A DNA stretch of 35,240 nt from an uncultured Collinsella sp. (GTDB lineage: Bacteria; Actinomycetota; Coriobacteriia; Coriobacteriales; Coriobacteriaceae), in assembly GCA_902497065.1 (NCBI GenBank), contig CABVDH010000019.1, positions 1 to 35,240 of the forward strand, read 5' to 3'. The position numbers and the translations under genes are program-made. Positions 1 to 10,102 of the stretch are shown one piece after another (within the stretch, counting starts at the first letter, position 1; every line of letters begins with the position of its first letter). Under the pieces are notes generated by a model. The model saw only the letters and a list, made by a program, of their open reading frames with translations. It did no database searches and was not told the DNA's origin.

Positions 1-753
1 CGACAGCGTCCCCGTCTCCCCCGCCGCAGCCACACGCTGCGTCCAAGCCGGCATGGCGGCTTGTTCGGTCTGCAAGGCAGGCTCGTTCTGTGCAATCTGC
101 TCATGCTGCATCAGCGACAACTCGCCGCACCCGGCAAAGCCCTCAACTTCGTCGAGTTCATCCGCCAGATTCACGCCGTGCACGTATCCCATATCTACAG
201 CCGGGGAGTCGCCAGCATGCTGTGCCGGCCCTCCAGCGTCATCGTATACAAGGGGGTTCCGGGGGCGCCGACCATGCTCGGCTTCCGCTTTTCCATAATC
301 ATCAACACGCGGGCCTCTTGTAGCGCGAGGCGCCCCGGGTTCCCTATCAACAAAAGCATCGGGCTCAATCGTCATGCGCCGATCGGAATCAACCGCTCCC
401 TCGCCCGCGCGCCCGTTGCCGCATATACTGTGCGCAGCGATGACCTCGGTCGCCCCCGCGCGAAACAGTCCCTCGATATCCGACGGATCGAGCACTTCTA
501 TCAACACGACCACGCGACTCACGCGGCCTTCGGCCGTCAGGCGCGCAACAGTCTTGCGCACATCTTCGATATCAAACAGAGACGCCGCGATGATGGCAGC
601 CCCGCGGCGCGACGGAAACGCCCGCGCCATGGAAACCAGCCCGTCCAGGTCACCCACGCGAAGCACCTGTGCACCCGCATCACGGCCCTCGACTTCCCGC
701 TGCAACAGCCCGTAATCGCCGCACGCGCAGCACGCAAGCCAGATCGCCTTCAT
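1..753 (-). CDS. CpaE/TadZ-like Tad pilus protein, N-terminal part (cut by window edge)
   Basis: The frame is open from an ATG at 753 to the left edge of the window without a stop, so the C-terminus is missing. It begins MKAIWLACCACGDYGLL and continues with an alternating beta/alpha pattern (AAIIAASLFDIED, VSRVVVLIEVLDPSDIEGLF, GATEVIAAH), resembling the atypical receiver domain at the front of CpaE/TadZ proteins. About 120 residues of low-complexity acidic linker follow. The P-loop ATPase domain expected next would lie outside the window. The ATG shares one base with the cpaB stop (TGATG), and GGAGG lies 9 bases upstream inside cpaB, so the two are translationally coupled. In this family the protein helps localise the Tad/Flp pilus machine at the membrane. 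The role rests on the cpaB neighbour plus the fold pattern; the ATPase itself is not seen. Confidence 0.7.
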   Translation of the reverse strand, partial: MKAIWLACCACGDYGLLQREVEGRDAGAQVLRVGDLDGLVSMARAFPSRRGAAIIAASLFDIEDVRKTVARLTAEGRVSRVVVLIEVLDPSDIEGLFRAGATEVIAAHSICGNGRAGEGAVDSDRRMTIEPDAFVDREPGAPRATRGPRVDDYGKAEAEHGRRPRNPLVYDDAGGPAQHAGDSPAVDMGYVHGVNLADELDEVEGFAGCGELSLMQHEQIAQNEPALQTEQAAMPAWTQRVAAAGETGTLS

Positions 754-1412
754 CACTCGTCGCCTCCGCTCTTTTTGCCGCGCGCCGTGGCGGGAATCGT
801 CAAGCTGACCGTTCCCTTGCCCGAGGCTCCCAGCAGTTCCTTGACGTCTTCGGGGTCAGCCGCCAGCGTCACCCATTCGATCTTGCCCTCGCGCGTGGCA
901 CCGGAATTCTCACTGGTATCGATCACGTGCGCGCCGCACAGTCGATCGGTTACGCCATCTTTTTGCACGTACACGTCCACATAGCTGCCCACGCCCGTGG
1001 CACCGCCGACCGAGTGCTCGGCATCGACCGCCACCGAAACGGCGACCTTGCCCTTAGGCACCTCGAGCTTGTGGCTCTCGGCCTTGGTGTAGACATTGCA
1101 GATCACGGCGTTTTTGGGAATACGCGAAGTCGTCACGTCGCCGCGCACCTGGCGCAGCTCGGTCGCCGCGTCACGCGGCAGCAGACTCGTCAGCCATTCC
1201 TGGGTTATGACATTGGTCTCATCGAGGGTCTCGCCCACATCGATATCGCGCGCCGCGACGCATACCTCGACGCGATCGCCACCGTACTTGGCCAAGGTCT
1301 CAGCCTGGACCTGTTCGGCTTGCGAGCGGATCGACGAGCCGTAAACCATGCAGAGCAGAGCAGCGAGCACGCCCGCGACCAGACTGATGGCGATGCGCTT
1401 GCTCTTGTTCAC
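753..1412 (-). CDS. cpaB: Flp pilus assembly protein CpaB/RcpC (SAF domain)
   Basis: This 219-residue protein has one N-terminal membrane segment (about residues 7-25, SLVAGVLAALLCMVYG). A SAF-type domain follows (VEVCVAARDIDVGETLDETN, then SRIPKNAVICNVY), and then a beta-rich RcpC/CpaB domain (GKVAVSVAVDAEHSVGGATG, GSYVDVYVQKDG). CpaB proteins are periplasmic or cell-surface parts of the Tad/Flp pilus secretion complex. The start chosen is a GTG at 1412, because AGGAG lies five bases upstream; an in-frame ATG at 1427 would add five residues but has no comparable site. It is the first gene of a leftward operon whose next gene is CpaE/TadZ-like. It is shorter than many CpaB proteins but ends normally. 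Confidence 0.8.
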   Translation of the reverse strand: MNKSKRIAISLVAGVLAALLCMVYGSSIRSQAEQVQAETLAKYGGDRVEVCVAARDIDVGETLDETNVITQEWLTSLLPRDAATELRQVRGDVTTSRIPKNAVICNVYTKAESHKLEVPKGKVAVSVAVDAEHSVGGATGVGSYVDVYVQKDGVTDRLCGAHVIDTSENSGATREGKIEWVTLAADPEDVKELLGASGKGTVSLTIPATARGKKSGGDE

Positions 1413-1498
1413 GGCCGCTCCTCTCATGGCAGTGCCGGGCGAATGCCCGTACCACCATTGTCTGGGCGGTCAGAGCGCAAAGCGGCGCAATCGCGATC

Positions 1499-1541
1499 TT
1501 GGTTTTCGATGTCAAACCAATCGCTGACCAAAAGCTGACCA
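1499..1541. promoter_or_regulatory. candidate operator region upstream of cpaB
   Basis: A 7-bp inverted repeat (TTGGTTT at 1499-1505, AAACCAA at 1514-1520) is followed by two direct copies of GCTGACCA (1523-1530 and 1534-1541) spaced 11 bp apart, one helical turn. On the minus strand a TTGACA-like hexamer lies in the spacer of the inverted repeat, but no good -10 is seen at the right distance. The arrangement suggests a regulator site for the Tad locus. This is inference only. Confidence 0.3.
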
Positions 1542-1612
1542 GCCCGTCAAGCTCGTGGCAAGGTTTTGGCCAGCGCGTCAGCAAACTGCATGTTTCGAGG
1601 CTTTTCCGCAGC

Positions 1613-1647
1613 AAAAAAGCCGTCTCCCGAACAGTTGGGAGACGGCT
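1613..1647 (-). terminator. rho-independent terminator of rsgA
   Basis: An 11-bp perfect stem (1618-1628 with 1637-1647; AGCCGTCTCCC paired with GGGAGACGGCT) around an 8-base loop is followed on the minus strand by six T. It lies 18 bases beyond the rsgA stop. Confidence 0.9.
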
Positions 1648-1664
1648 GTCATAGGAAAAATCAA

Positions 1665-2849
1665 TTACAGATGGACATCGGGATCGAGCATTTGAGCACT
1701 CACGCGCATGGATGACGCCAGGTTTTGGAACGTTTCCAAACGCAGACTGTCGATCTGCCCGGCGTCCTCGGCCTCGCGAACGGCACAACCCGGCTCATGG
1801 GTATGCGTGCAATCGCCAAACCGGCACGCGCGCGATGCCTCGACAATCTCGGGGAAGGCGCGCGCCAGACCCCGCTCGTGACCCACGAGCGGTAGGCTGC
1901 GCAGGCCCGGGGCATCGGCGATCACGCCGGCGTCGCCCGGCAGCGCCACCATCACACGCGCGACGGTAGTGTGACGGCCCTGGTCGTCGCGTTTGCGCAC
2001 ACCGCCAGTCGCCAACGTATCGTGGCCCAGCAGTGCATTGAGCAGCGTCGACTTGCCGGCACCCGACTCGCCCAGAATCATGGCGCAGCTCCCGGCGGGC
2101 ACGCAGGCACGGACCTCGTCCAGGCCGCGGCCCTCGGCAGAGGACGTCACGATCACGCGCACGTCCGGGCCCACCAGGCGGCGCACGCGGTCCAGATCGC
2201 GCTCGAGCTCCTCGGCATCGCAGCGGTCAGCTTTGGTGAGTACCACCACCGGCTCGGCATCGCAGTCGAGTGCCAACACCAGCGAGCGCGCCACGCGGTC
2301 GAGCAGCACCTCACCGGCACCGAGCGCCTGCACGATTAGCACGCAATCCACGTTGGAGCAGAGCACCTGACGCTCTCCGCGGGCACGGCCGCGCCAACGC
2401 TCAAAGCTCGTACGGCGCGGCAGCACGCACTCAATCACGCCCATATCGTGCCCGGGAGCGCGGCGCACCGCCACACGGTCGCCCACGGCAGGCAGCAGGA
2501 CCTCGTCCTCGCCGCGCGACTTGGCAAACCCCACGGCATGCTCGGCACGAAACGCGTCATCGGCAGTTACCACCAGCGGAAACCCGCGGTCCAGGCGCAC
2601 CACGGCACCAAGCTGCATCTGCTCGGGCTCCTCGGCCTGTGCGCAAAAGTCGTCAAATGCAGCCCGCTGAGCCGCATCGACCGGCAGGCCATCGAACGCC
2701 GGAACATCCTGCAGCGCATCAAGCCCCGGCACGCTTGCCAGCAGCTCCTCAGCAGACGCAGGGGCTTCGGTCGCAAGCTTCCGACGACGATCGCGCTTAG
2801 CCCGCGCCCCCGTCGTCTTTTTCTTCGCCTTAGCCTTAGCCTTAGCCAC
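1665..2849 (-). CDS. rsgA: ribosome small subunit-dependent GTPase A
   Basis: RsgA is a circularly permuted GTPase that acts late in 30S subunit assembly. The motifs appear in permuted order: the G4 motif VVLTKADRCD, the P-loop ILGESGAGKSTLLNALLG, then G3 DAPGLRSLPL. The C-terminal zinc site is CRFGDCTHTHEPGC, with the family's Cys/His spacing. An OB-fold-like region precedes the GTPase. The first ~25 residues are very rich in Lys and Ala (AKAKAKAKKK), plausibly an RNA-binding tail. The start is taken as the GTG at 2849 because GGGAGG stands five bases before it; the longer frame to 2933 would read through the terminator of the upstream gene. The result is 394 residues, slightly longer than usual because of the basic tail. 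Confidence 0.93.
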   Translation of the reverse strand: MAKAKAKAKKKTTGARAKRDRRRKLATEAPASAEELLASVPGLDALQDVPAFDGLPVDAAQRAAFDDFCAQAEEPEQMQLGAVVRLDRGFPLVVTADDAFRAEHAVGFAKSRGEDEVLLPAVGDRVAVRRAPGHDMGVIECVLPRRTSFERWRGRARGERQVLCSNVDCVLIVQALGAGEVLLDRVARSLVLALDCDAEPVVVLTKADRCDAEELERDLDRVRRLVGPDVRVIVTSSAEGRGLDEVRACVPAGSCAMILGESGAGKSTLLNALLGHDTLATGGVRKRDDQGRHTTVARVMVALPGDAGVIADAPGLRSLPLVGHERGLARAFPEIVEASRACRFGDCTHTHEPGCAVREAEDAGQIDSLRLETFQNLASSMRVSAQMLDPDVHL

Positions 2850-2895
2850 AAACGCCTCCCAGCACAAAACCACACAACTGAGCAGGTATTTTAAA

Positions 2896-2931
2896 TCAAA
2901 AAGAGCTGGCCGGGCAAAGCCCGACCAGCTC
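2896..2931 (-). terminator. rho-independent terminator downstream of the Ca2+ ATPase gene
   Basis: A 12-bp stem with one mismatch (2903-2915 with 2919-2931; GAGCTGG...CCAGCTC) and an AAA loop is followed on the minus strand by TTTTT. It lies between the ATPase gene and rsgA, so rsgA needs its own promoter in the 46 bases before its GTG. A TAAAAT hexamer there is a weak -10 candidate. Confidence 0.8.
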
Positions 2932-2991
2932 ACACACTTTCCCTCAGCCCTTTATCATCCGCACGGGAGAAAAGCCAGCAAGGATACCGCA

Positions 2992-3086
2992 GGGCCCGCC
3001 CGCCGGGAGGGGTTTCCTAAGGGCACATCCCGCAGCCGCAAAGCGGCGAGGACGTGCCCGTGGAAACCCCGCAGGCGGGCGGGCCC
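2992..3086. repeat. 95-bp imperfect palindrome after the Ca2+ ATPase gene
   Basis: Successive paired blocks are GGGCCCGCCCGCC with GGCGGGCGGGCCC, GGGGTTTCC with GGAAACCCC, GGGCAC with GTGCCC, and GCCGC with GCGGC, closing on AAA. Short unpaired patches separate them. It starts 12 bases after the ATPase stop and precedes the true terminator. There is no T-run, so it is not itself a simple terminator. It resembles REP/BIME-type extragenic palindromes or a transcript-end stabiliser. Confidence 0.7.
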
Positions 3087-3097
3087 GGACGAGAGCA

Positions 3098-5779
<2,682 letters not shown>

Positions 5780-6221
5780 ATAGAGTCCCCTCCTGGGATT
5801 CGGGCCACTCAGCAGATTGATGCCCGATCATAATTCCCAGGAGAAGGGCAAGGGCTCATCAAGGCTGCCGTGCTGAGCGGCAGTTGATAGTGGGGCTATG
5901 GTACCCCAAAGCGGCGCGTCTAGCCAAAACATTCCAATTGGAAACACGGCTCGAGTGCAACGATGCAGACCGTGTGATGCTCAACATTGATAAAACGTTT
6001 TTTCTTCGGCGCATCGTCAAACTGAAATATCGCCCAGATAGCAGCGGTCAGAACGGTTGATAAAGTTTTTTCATATACCGTTTTTACCGCAAAAAATGAA
6101 CTTCTAATTCGGCATACGGTCGATTTTTGAGGGTATTCGGTCGTCATTTCGTTATAATCATCTCAGTTTTATTTCTTATGGTTTATCTATCAGCGCAAGA
6201 CGATGTCAGATGGAGGTCTGA
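5780..6221. other. divergent intergenic region between the Ca2+ ATPase and pyk
   Basis: These 442 bases contain no convincing gene; a 75-codon minus-strand frame at 5920-6147 has no ribosome site or recognisable sequence. The pyk-proximal half is clearly AT-rich. It holds a 12-bp palindrome TTCCAATTGGAA (5932-5943), a symmetric AAAACGTTTT core (about 5992-6001), and TGATAAAGTT-N5-ATATACCG (6058-6080). The last recurs upstream of the gene at 8104. These are candidate regulator sites for either gene. Confidence 0.5.
6153..6158 (+). promoter_or_regulatory. -10 element (TATAAT) of the pyk promoter
   Basis: A consensus TATAAT lies 63 bases before the pyk start in an AT-rich stretch. The best upstream hexamer is TTGAGG at 6127-6132, but the spacing is 20 bases, so the -35 assignment is poor. 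Confidence 0.45.
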
Positions 6222-7682
6222 ATGTACAAGCGCACCAAGATTGTATGCACCATGGGTCCCGCCTGCGATAGCGACGAGACCATCCGCGAGATGATCAAGG
6301 CGGGCATGAACGTCGCCCGTTTTAACTTCTCGCACGGATCCTACGACGAGCACCACGGTCGCATCGAGCGCGTCCGTCGTATTTCCAAGGAGCTCGGTCT
6401 GCCCGTCGGCATCCTGCTCGACACCAAGGGCCCCGAGGTCCGCACCGGCCTTCTGGTCGATGGCAAGAAGGTTGCCGTCAAGACCGGCGATAAGATCGTC
6501 GTCACCGCCCAGCCCACGTCCGAGGATTTCCACGGCACCGCTGAGCACATCTCCCTCGACTACCTGGCTCTGCCCTCCGAGGTCGAGAAGGGCTCCCTTA
6601 TCCTGATCGATGACGGCCTGGTCGCCCTCGAGGTCGAGTCCGTCGACGGCCAGGACATGACCTGCGTCGTCAAGAATGACGGCCTGATCGGCGAGCGCAA
6701 GGGCGTTAACATGCCCAACGTCAACATTTCGCTGCCCGCCATCACCGAGCGCGATCGTCAGGACATCCTCTTTGGCCTGACCGAGAACATCGACTACATC
6801 GCCGCTTCCTTCATCCGTGACGGCGAGTCCGTCCGCGGCATCCGCGAGCTTTGCCGCGAGAACGGCGGCGAGCACGTGACGATCTTCCCGAAGATCGAAT
6901 GCGCCCTGGGCGTCGAGAACTTCGACGAGATCCTCGAGGCTTCCGACGGCATCATGGTCGCCCGTGGCGACCTGGGCATCGAGATCAAGCCCGAGCTCGT
7001 TCCGCACATCCAGAAGGAGATCATCGCTAAGTGCAACGCGGCCTACAAGCCCGTTATCACCGCTACGCAGATGCTCGACTCCATGCAGCAGAACCCGCGC
7101 CCGACGCGCGCCGAGGTTGCCGACGTTGCTAACGCCATTTACGACGGCACCGACGCCGTTATGCTCTCTGGCGAGTCCGCTGCCGGTAAGTACCCGGTCG
7201 AGGCCGTCAAGATGCAGGCCAGCATTGCTCTCGAGACCGAGAAGTACCTCCCGGCCCACGCTCCGCTCGAGGTTCCGGCCGACGCTCATGGCACCCGCGT
7301 CGTCAACAACGTTGTGGGTATGTCCGCTGTGAACATGGCCACCACCGTTGGCGCCAAGTGCATCACCGTGCCGACGACCACCGGTCGTACCGCTCGCCTG
7401 ATTTCGCACTTCCGTCCCAACATGCCGATCTGCGCGTTCTCCCGCCACGAGTGGGCCGTCCAGCAGATGATCATGTACTGGGGCGTTATCCCGCATCAGG
7501 CCGAGATTACTCAGGGCACCGTCAACGGCACGATCGTCAAGGCGATCGAGACCGCTAAGGAGCTCGGCTACGTCGAGGCCGGCGATCTGACCGTCGCTAC
7601 CGCCGGCGATCCCCGCATGAGCGTCCAGCTCGAGGATAAGGTCTCCTCGACCAACGTCGCTTACGTCGCTCAGGTGCGCTAA
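6222..7682 (+). CDS. pyk: pyruvate kinase
   Basis: The enzyme converts phosphoenolpyruvate and ADP to pyruvate and ATP in the last step of glycolysis, in the cytoplasm. The 486-residue protein begins with the family's typical KRTKIVCTMGPACDS and NVARFNFSHG. It has the substrate-site segments DTKGPEVRTG, IFPKIE (catalytic Lys) and MVARGDLGIEI, then ATQMLDSM and the C-terminal regulatory domain with TTTGRTARLIS. It lacks the extra PEP-utiliser-like C-terminal domain found in some Gram-positive enzymes. GGAGG lies before the ATG. It is a single-gene unit with its own AT-rich promoter region and a strong terminator. Codon use is heavily biased to C- and G-ending codons, as expected for a highly expressed gene. 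Confidence 0.97.
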   Translation: MYKRTKIVCTMGPACDSDETIREMIKAGMNVARFNFSHGSYDEHHGRIERVRRISKELGLPVGILLDTKGPEVRTGLLVDGKKVAVKTGDKIVVTAQPTSEDFHGTAEHISLDYLALPSEVEKGSLILIDDGLVALEVESVDGQDMTCVVKNDGLIGERKGVNMPNVNISLPAITERDRQDILFGLTENIDYIAASFIRDGESVRGIRELCRENGGEHVTIFPKIECALGVENFDEILEASDGIMVARGDLGIEIKPELVPHIQKEIIAKCNAAYKPVITATQMLDSMQQNPRPTRAEVADVANAIYDGTDAVMLSGESAAGKYPVEAVKMQASIALETEKYLPAHAPLEVPADAHGTRVVNNVVGMSAVNMATTVGAKCITVPTTTGRTARLISHFRPNMPICAFSRHEWAVQQMIMYWGVIPHQAEITQGTVNGTIVKAIETAKELGYVEAGDLTVATAGDPRMSVQLEDKVSSTNVAYVAQVR

Positions 7683-7710
7683 ATCGCACTTGCAAGCAAA
7701 TTTGCATTGC

Positions 7711-7747
7711 AAAGGGCCCGGAAGGCATTGCCTTCCGGGCCCTTTTT
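7711..7747 (+). terminator. rho-independent terminator of pyk
   Basis: A 16-bp perfect stem (7711-7726 with 7730-7745; AAAGGGCCCGGAAGGC and its complement) with an ATT loop runs into a T tract. It lies 28 bases after the pyk stop. Confidence 0.95.
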
Positions 7748-7927
7748 CTGTGCACCGATGCCTACCGCACGGCATGGCACGCACCCATTTCATTACCAAA
7801 AGCGCGAAATCCGCCCTCCGAGGCCCAAAAAATAAAGCCCCAAGCGCTAAAAGTGTTCGCCCGGTGGCAAACCCACACCTTAACCGACGCTGCAAAATCG
7901 TTTTAGCAAGAACCAGATCAACCGCGT

Positions 7928-8057
7928 TTTCGGAAGTGCGGGGAAAAATTGCTTACCCCCGAGCATAAGTCCTTTTATTTCAACAAAACCCCTGATAAAG
8001 TTGGCTTATATACCGCTTGTGCCTGACCTATTTGTCTTTTTCACCGCACTTCCGAAA
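7928..8057. repeat. 130-bp segment bounded by 21-bp inverted repeats
   Basis: TTTCGGAAGTGCGG (7928-7941) continues to 7948 and is matched in inverted orientation at 8037-8057 with 20 of 21 positions identical. The enclosed 88 bases are AT-rich, non-coding, and contain the motif TGATAAAGTT-N5-ATATACCG (7993-8015). The segment ends 46 bases before the gene at 8104. The rest of the gap (7748-7927) shows nothing recognisable. It could be a small MITE-like element or paired operator arms around a promoter. Confidence 0.65.
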
Positions 8058-8103
8058 CGGATAGCTTTTCTAGCCCAAACAACGCTCAAACGATCGGATC
8101 GCT

Positions 8104-9177
8104 ATGTCATTTCTTGCCTGCGGACCCACAGCTTTTCAGTACTATCGCATCCCGCCCCAAATACTGGGACTCTATCCGGCAATCCTGCCGCCCGACCATG
8201 ACCATCGCTTGGTGCATTACTCAAAACAACCGGTATTTAAAGACTTGCTCGGCACACCAGTTTGGAGATCCGTGAGTGAAAGGAAACAGCGCGCGAACGG
8301 AAAGCTATTTCATAGCCGTCTGCTAACCCAAGAGCCGCCTCCTGGGTCGTTTAGACAGACTGAACATGGATTTGATGTCACTTTACCGGAGTTCACGCTG
8401 TTCAGCCTTGCCACGCAGGTCTCACGCAACCAGTTACTCATGGCGTGCTACGAGATGTGCGGCTCCTTTGCAGTGTTTAAGCCCTGCGAGCGAACGCAAC
8501 AACAACTCGATGAAGCTATTTCGCTTAAGTTCATTCCACCCAACTGCGGCTGGGAGCGAGTTAACGACACCAAGGGCAATGACACCAACTTGTGGAAGCG
8601 CACGCCGCTTCTTACCGCAACGGATATCGCCGCGTTCGCCAAGCAAGCCGCAGGCCTGCGCGGCGTCAAACAACTGCGCTGGGCGGCCGAGCACATGACG
8701 GGGCAGGCCGCCTCGCCCTTCGAAGTACAGACCTCCTTGCTTATCTCGCTCCCCCGCGACGAGGGCGGCCAGGGCATCGAGATCGCCAACAACGCGCGCA
8801 TCCCGCTCAGTGAAGCCGCACGTTCGCTGTATGACAAAACCTGCTGCTACGCCGATATCCTCATCGAAAGCGCCACCGACAGCATGGGCGTCATTCTGGA
8901 ATGCCAAGGCTGCTCTGCCCACGACAGCGAAGCCGCGAGCCTCTCCGATGCCGAGCGCGCCACCGCACTCACAAGCATGGGCTACGACGTCATCCAAATT
9001 ACCTATGACCAGATCAAGGAGAAGAAGAGCTTCGACCACATAGCCGAGCTCATCCATAAAAAGGCCGGGCTTCCCCACATCCCAAAGACCAAACAGGAGC
9101 GCATTGCCGAAGATACCTTACGGCAAGAGCTACTTGTCGATTGGGTTGAGCTATTCACTGCCGGGCCGGCCAGCTAG
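8104..9177 (+). CDS. AbiEi-like/DUF559-like protein with a PD-(D/E)XK nuclease fold
   Basis: This 357-residue protein has two recognisable parts. The middle (about 90-125, FDVTLPEFTLFSLATQVS then LLMACYEMCGSFAV) resembles the AbiEi-like domain of a family I recall as common in Coriobacteriia. The C-terminal part (about 205-305) resembles DUF559/Vsr-type endonuclease domains: Asp251 in YADILIE, Glu266 in VILECQG, His273, then DAERATAL and GYDVIQITYDQI. The usual E-x-K/E-x-D position reads Glu-Cys-Gln, so activity is uncertain. No good ribosome site precedes the ATG at 8104, so the start is less sure. The 3' end overlaps the convergent gene at 9174 by four bases. Its biological role is unknown; defence or nucleic-acid binding would be guesses from the fold. 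Confidence 0.7.
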   Translation: MSFLACGPTAFQYYRIPPQILGLYPAILPPDHDHRLVHYSKQPVFKDLLGTPVWRSVSERKQRANGKLFHSRLLTQEPPPGSFRQTEHGFDVTLPEFTLFSLATQVSRNQLLMACYEMCGSFAVFKPCERTQQQLDEAISLKFIPPNCGWERVNDTKGNDTNLWKRTPLLTATDIAAFAKQAAGLRGVKQLRWAAEHMTGQAASPFEVQTSLLISLPRDEGGQGIEIANNARIPLSEAARSLYDKTCCYADILIESATDSMGVILECQGCSAHDSEAASLSDAERATALTSMGYDVIQITYDQIKEKKSFDHIAELIHKKAGLPHIPKTKQERIAEDTLRQELLVDWVELFTAGPAS

Positions 9178-10022
9178 CAGCTAGCAATCAGGGGCAGCGC
9201 AGGCACATCGGGCGATTCGACACGGGCGGCAAAACCCGCCTCGGTCAGCTCGATGACCTCGGTAAACGTTGCGTCGAAGAATTCCTCGGTTAGCAGGCGG
9301 TATGGCGGATGGTCGGGATCGCCGGGGTTTTCGCGTACAATCTCGTGCATGACGCCGATGGTCTTGAGCACATACTCCTTATGGATGGGATACTGCCCAA
9401 AACGCGTCGCCGCAGTATACAGGCGATCGGTCGCGCGCGGAATCGAAACAATGCCGAGCGTCTTGCCGAACCAGTCAAAGTCGCCTTGCTTTTTAATGCG
9501 GAACTCCTCGCACGGCTTGCCGCCGTGCGCCTCCAGGTACTGATTCACGCGCGTATTCCATACGGTATCGGCCACCAGATGCGACCAGACACCCAGTGTC
9601 AAATCGAGCAACGACTGCGCCACATCTTCGGACGCAAGCGAGAACTCACGAGCGCCGGGACCGACAACCGGCTCAGCATCCCAGTAGCGCTGGGGATAGT
9701 GCACGCGATTCAGTCGCTCGCGCTCCTCGATAATCGAGGTCGCCGCGGCTGGCGCACCGGTGGGCGAACTTTTAAGCAACGGTGCCACATAGGTATCCCA
9801 GAACTCGTGCTCACGCGGCTTAGGGATAGGCTCGGGCTTGGCAAAGTGCGTAATGCGGTACGGGATGGGATCGGCGATGCCAGGGACCATATAGCCCACG
9901 AAAATATCCGGAACCACGCAGCCAAACAAAAAGGCATTGCGGTCGCGCACGCTCTTGGCAAGCGCACCGGTGCGCTCCAGCAAACGCTCCGTTTGAGCGA
10001 TATGAATGTTCCAGCTTGGCAT
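9174..10022 (-). CDS. zinc-dependent phospholipase C family protein
   Basis: This 282-residue protein resembles the Zn_dep_PLPC family. Candidate metal ligands are His in WNIHIA near the N-terminus, Asp in VVPDIF, His in ITHFAKP, and the pair in GVWSHLVADTVWN, the family's H-x3-D signature. No signal peptide is seen, so it is probably cytoplasmic, unlike secreted clostridial phospholipase C. The true substrate is therefore unknown. The ATG at 10022 is preferred because GGGGGTGG lies just before it; an in-frame ATG at 10034 would add four residues. It lies downstream of the ECF transporter genes on the same strand, but an extended -10 in the 80-base gap suggests its own promoter. It converges with the 8104 gene and overlaps it by four bases. 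Confidence 0.75.
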   Translation of the reverse strand: MPSWNIHIAQTERLLERTGALAKSVRDRNAFLFGCVVPDIFVGYMVPGIADPIPYRITHFAKPEPIPKPREHEFWDTYVAPLLKSSPTGAPAAATSIIEERERLNRVHYPQRYWDAEPVVGPGAREFSLASEDVAQSLLDLTLGVWSHLVADTVWNTRVNQYLEAHGGKPCEEFRIKKQGDFDWFGKTLGIVSIPRATDRLYTAATRFGQYPIHKEYVLKTIGVMHEIVRENPGDPDHPPYRLLTEEFFDATFTEVIELTEAGFAARVESPDVPALPLIASC

Positions 10023-10048
10023 AGCCACCCCCATAAAAAACCTGGATA

Positions 10049-10057
10049 ACTATACCA
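10049..10057 (-). promoter_or_regulatory. extended -10 promoter for the phospholipase C-like gene
   Basis: On the minus strand TGG-TATAGT forms an extended -10 element 27 bases before the chosen start. No -35 hexamer of note is present, which is usual for extended -10 promoters. Confidence 0.4.
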
Positions 10058-10102
10058 TCACGGCAAAGCCGCGCGGGCGGCTACGCACGCTCTACGCAGC
10101 AA

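Noticed and set aside
61..984. 307-codon plus-strand frame at the left edge
   Set aside because: It lies opposite the CpaE-like and cpaB genes, which are coupled and have recognisable domains.
5920..6147. 75-codon minus-strand frame in the ATPase-pyk gap
   Set aside because: No ribosome site, AT-rich regulatory-looking DNA and no recognisable protein features.
6183..7895. 570-codon minus-strand open frame opposite pyk
   Set aside because: Shadow of pyruvate kinase; it also runs through the pyk terminator.
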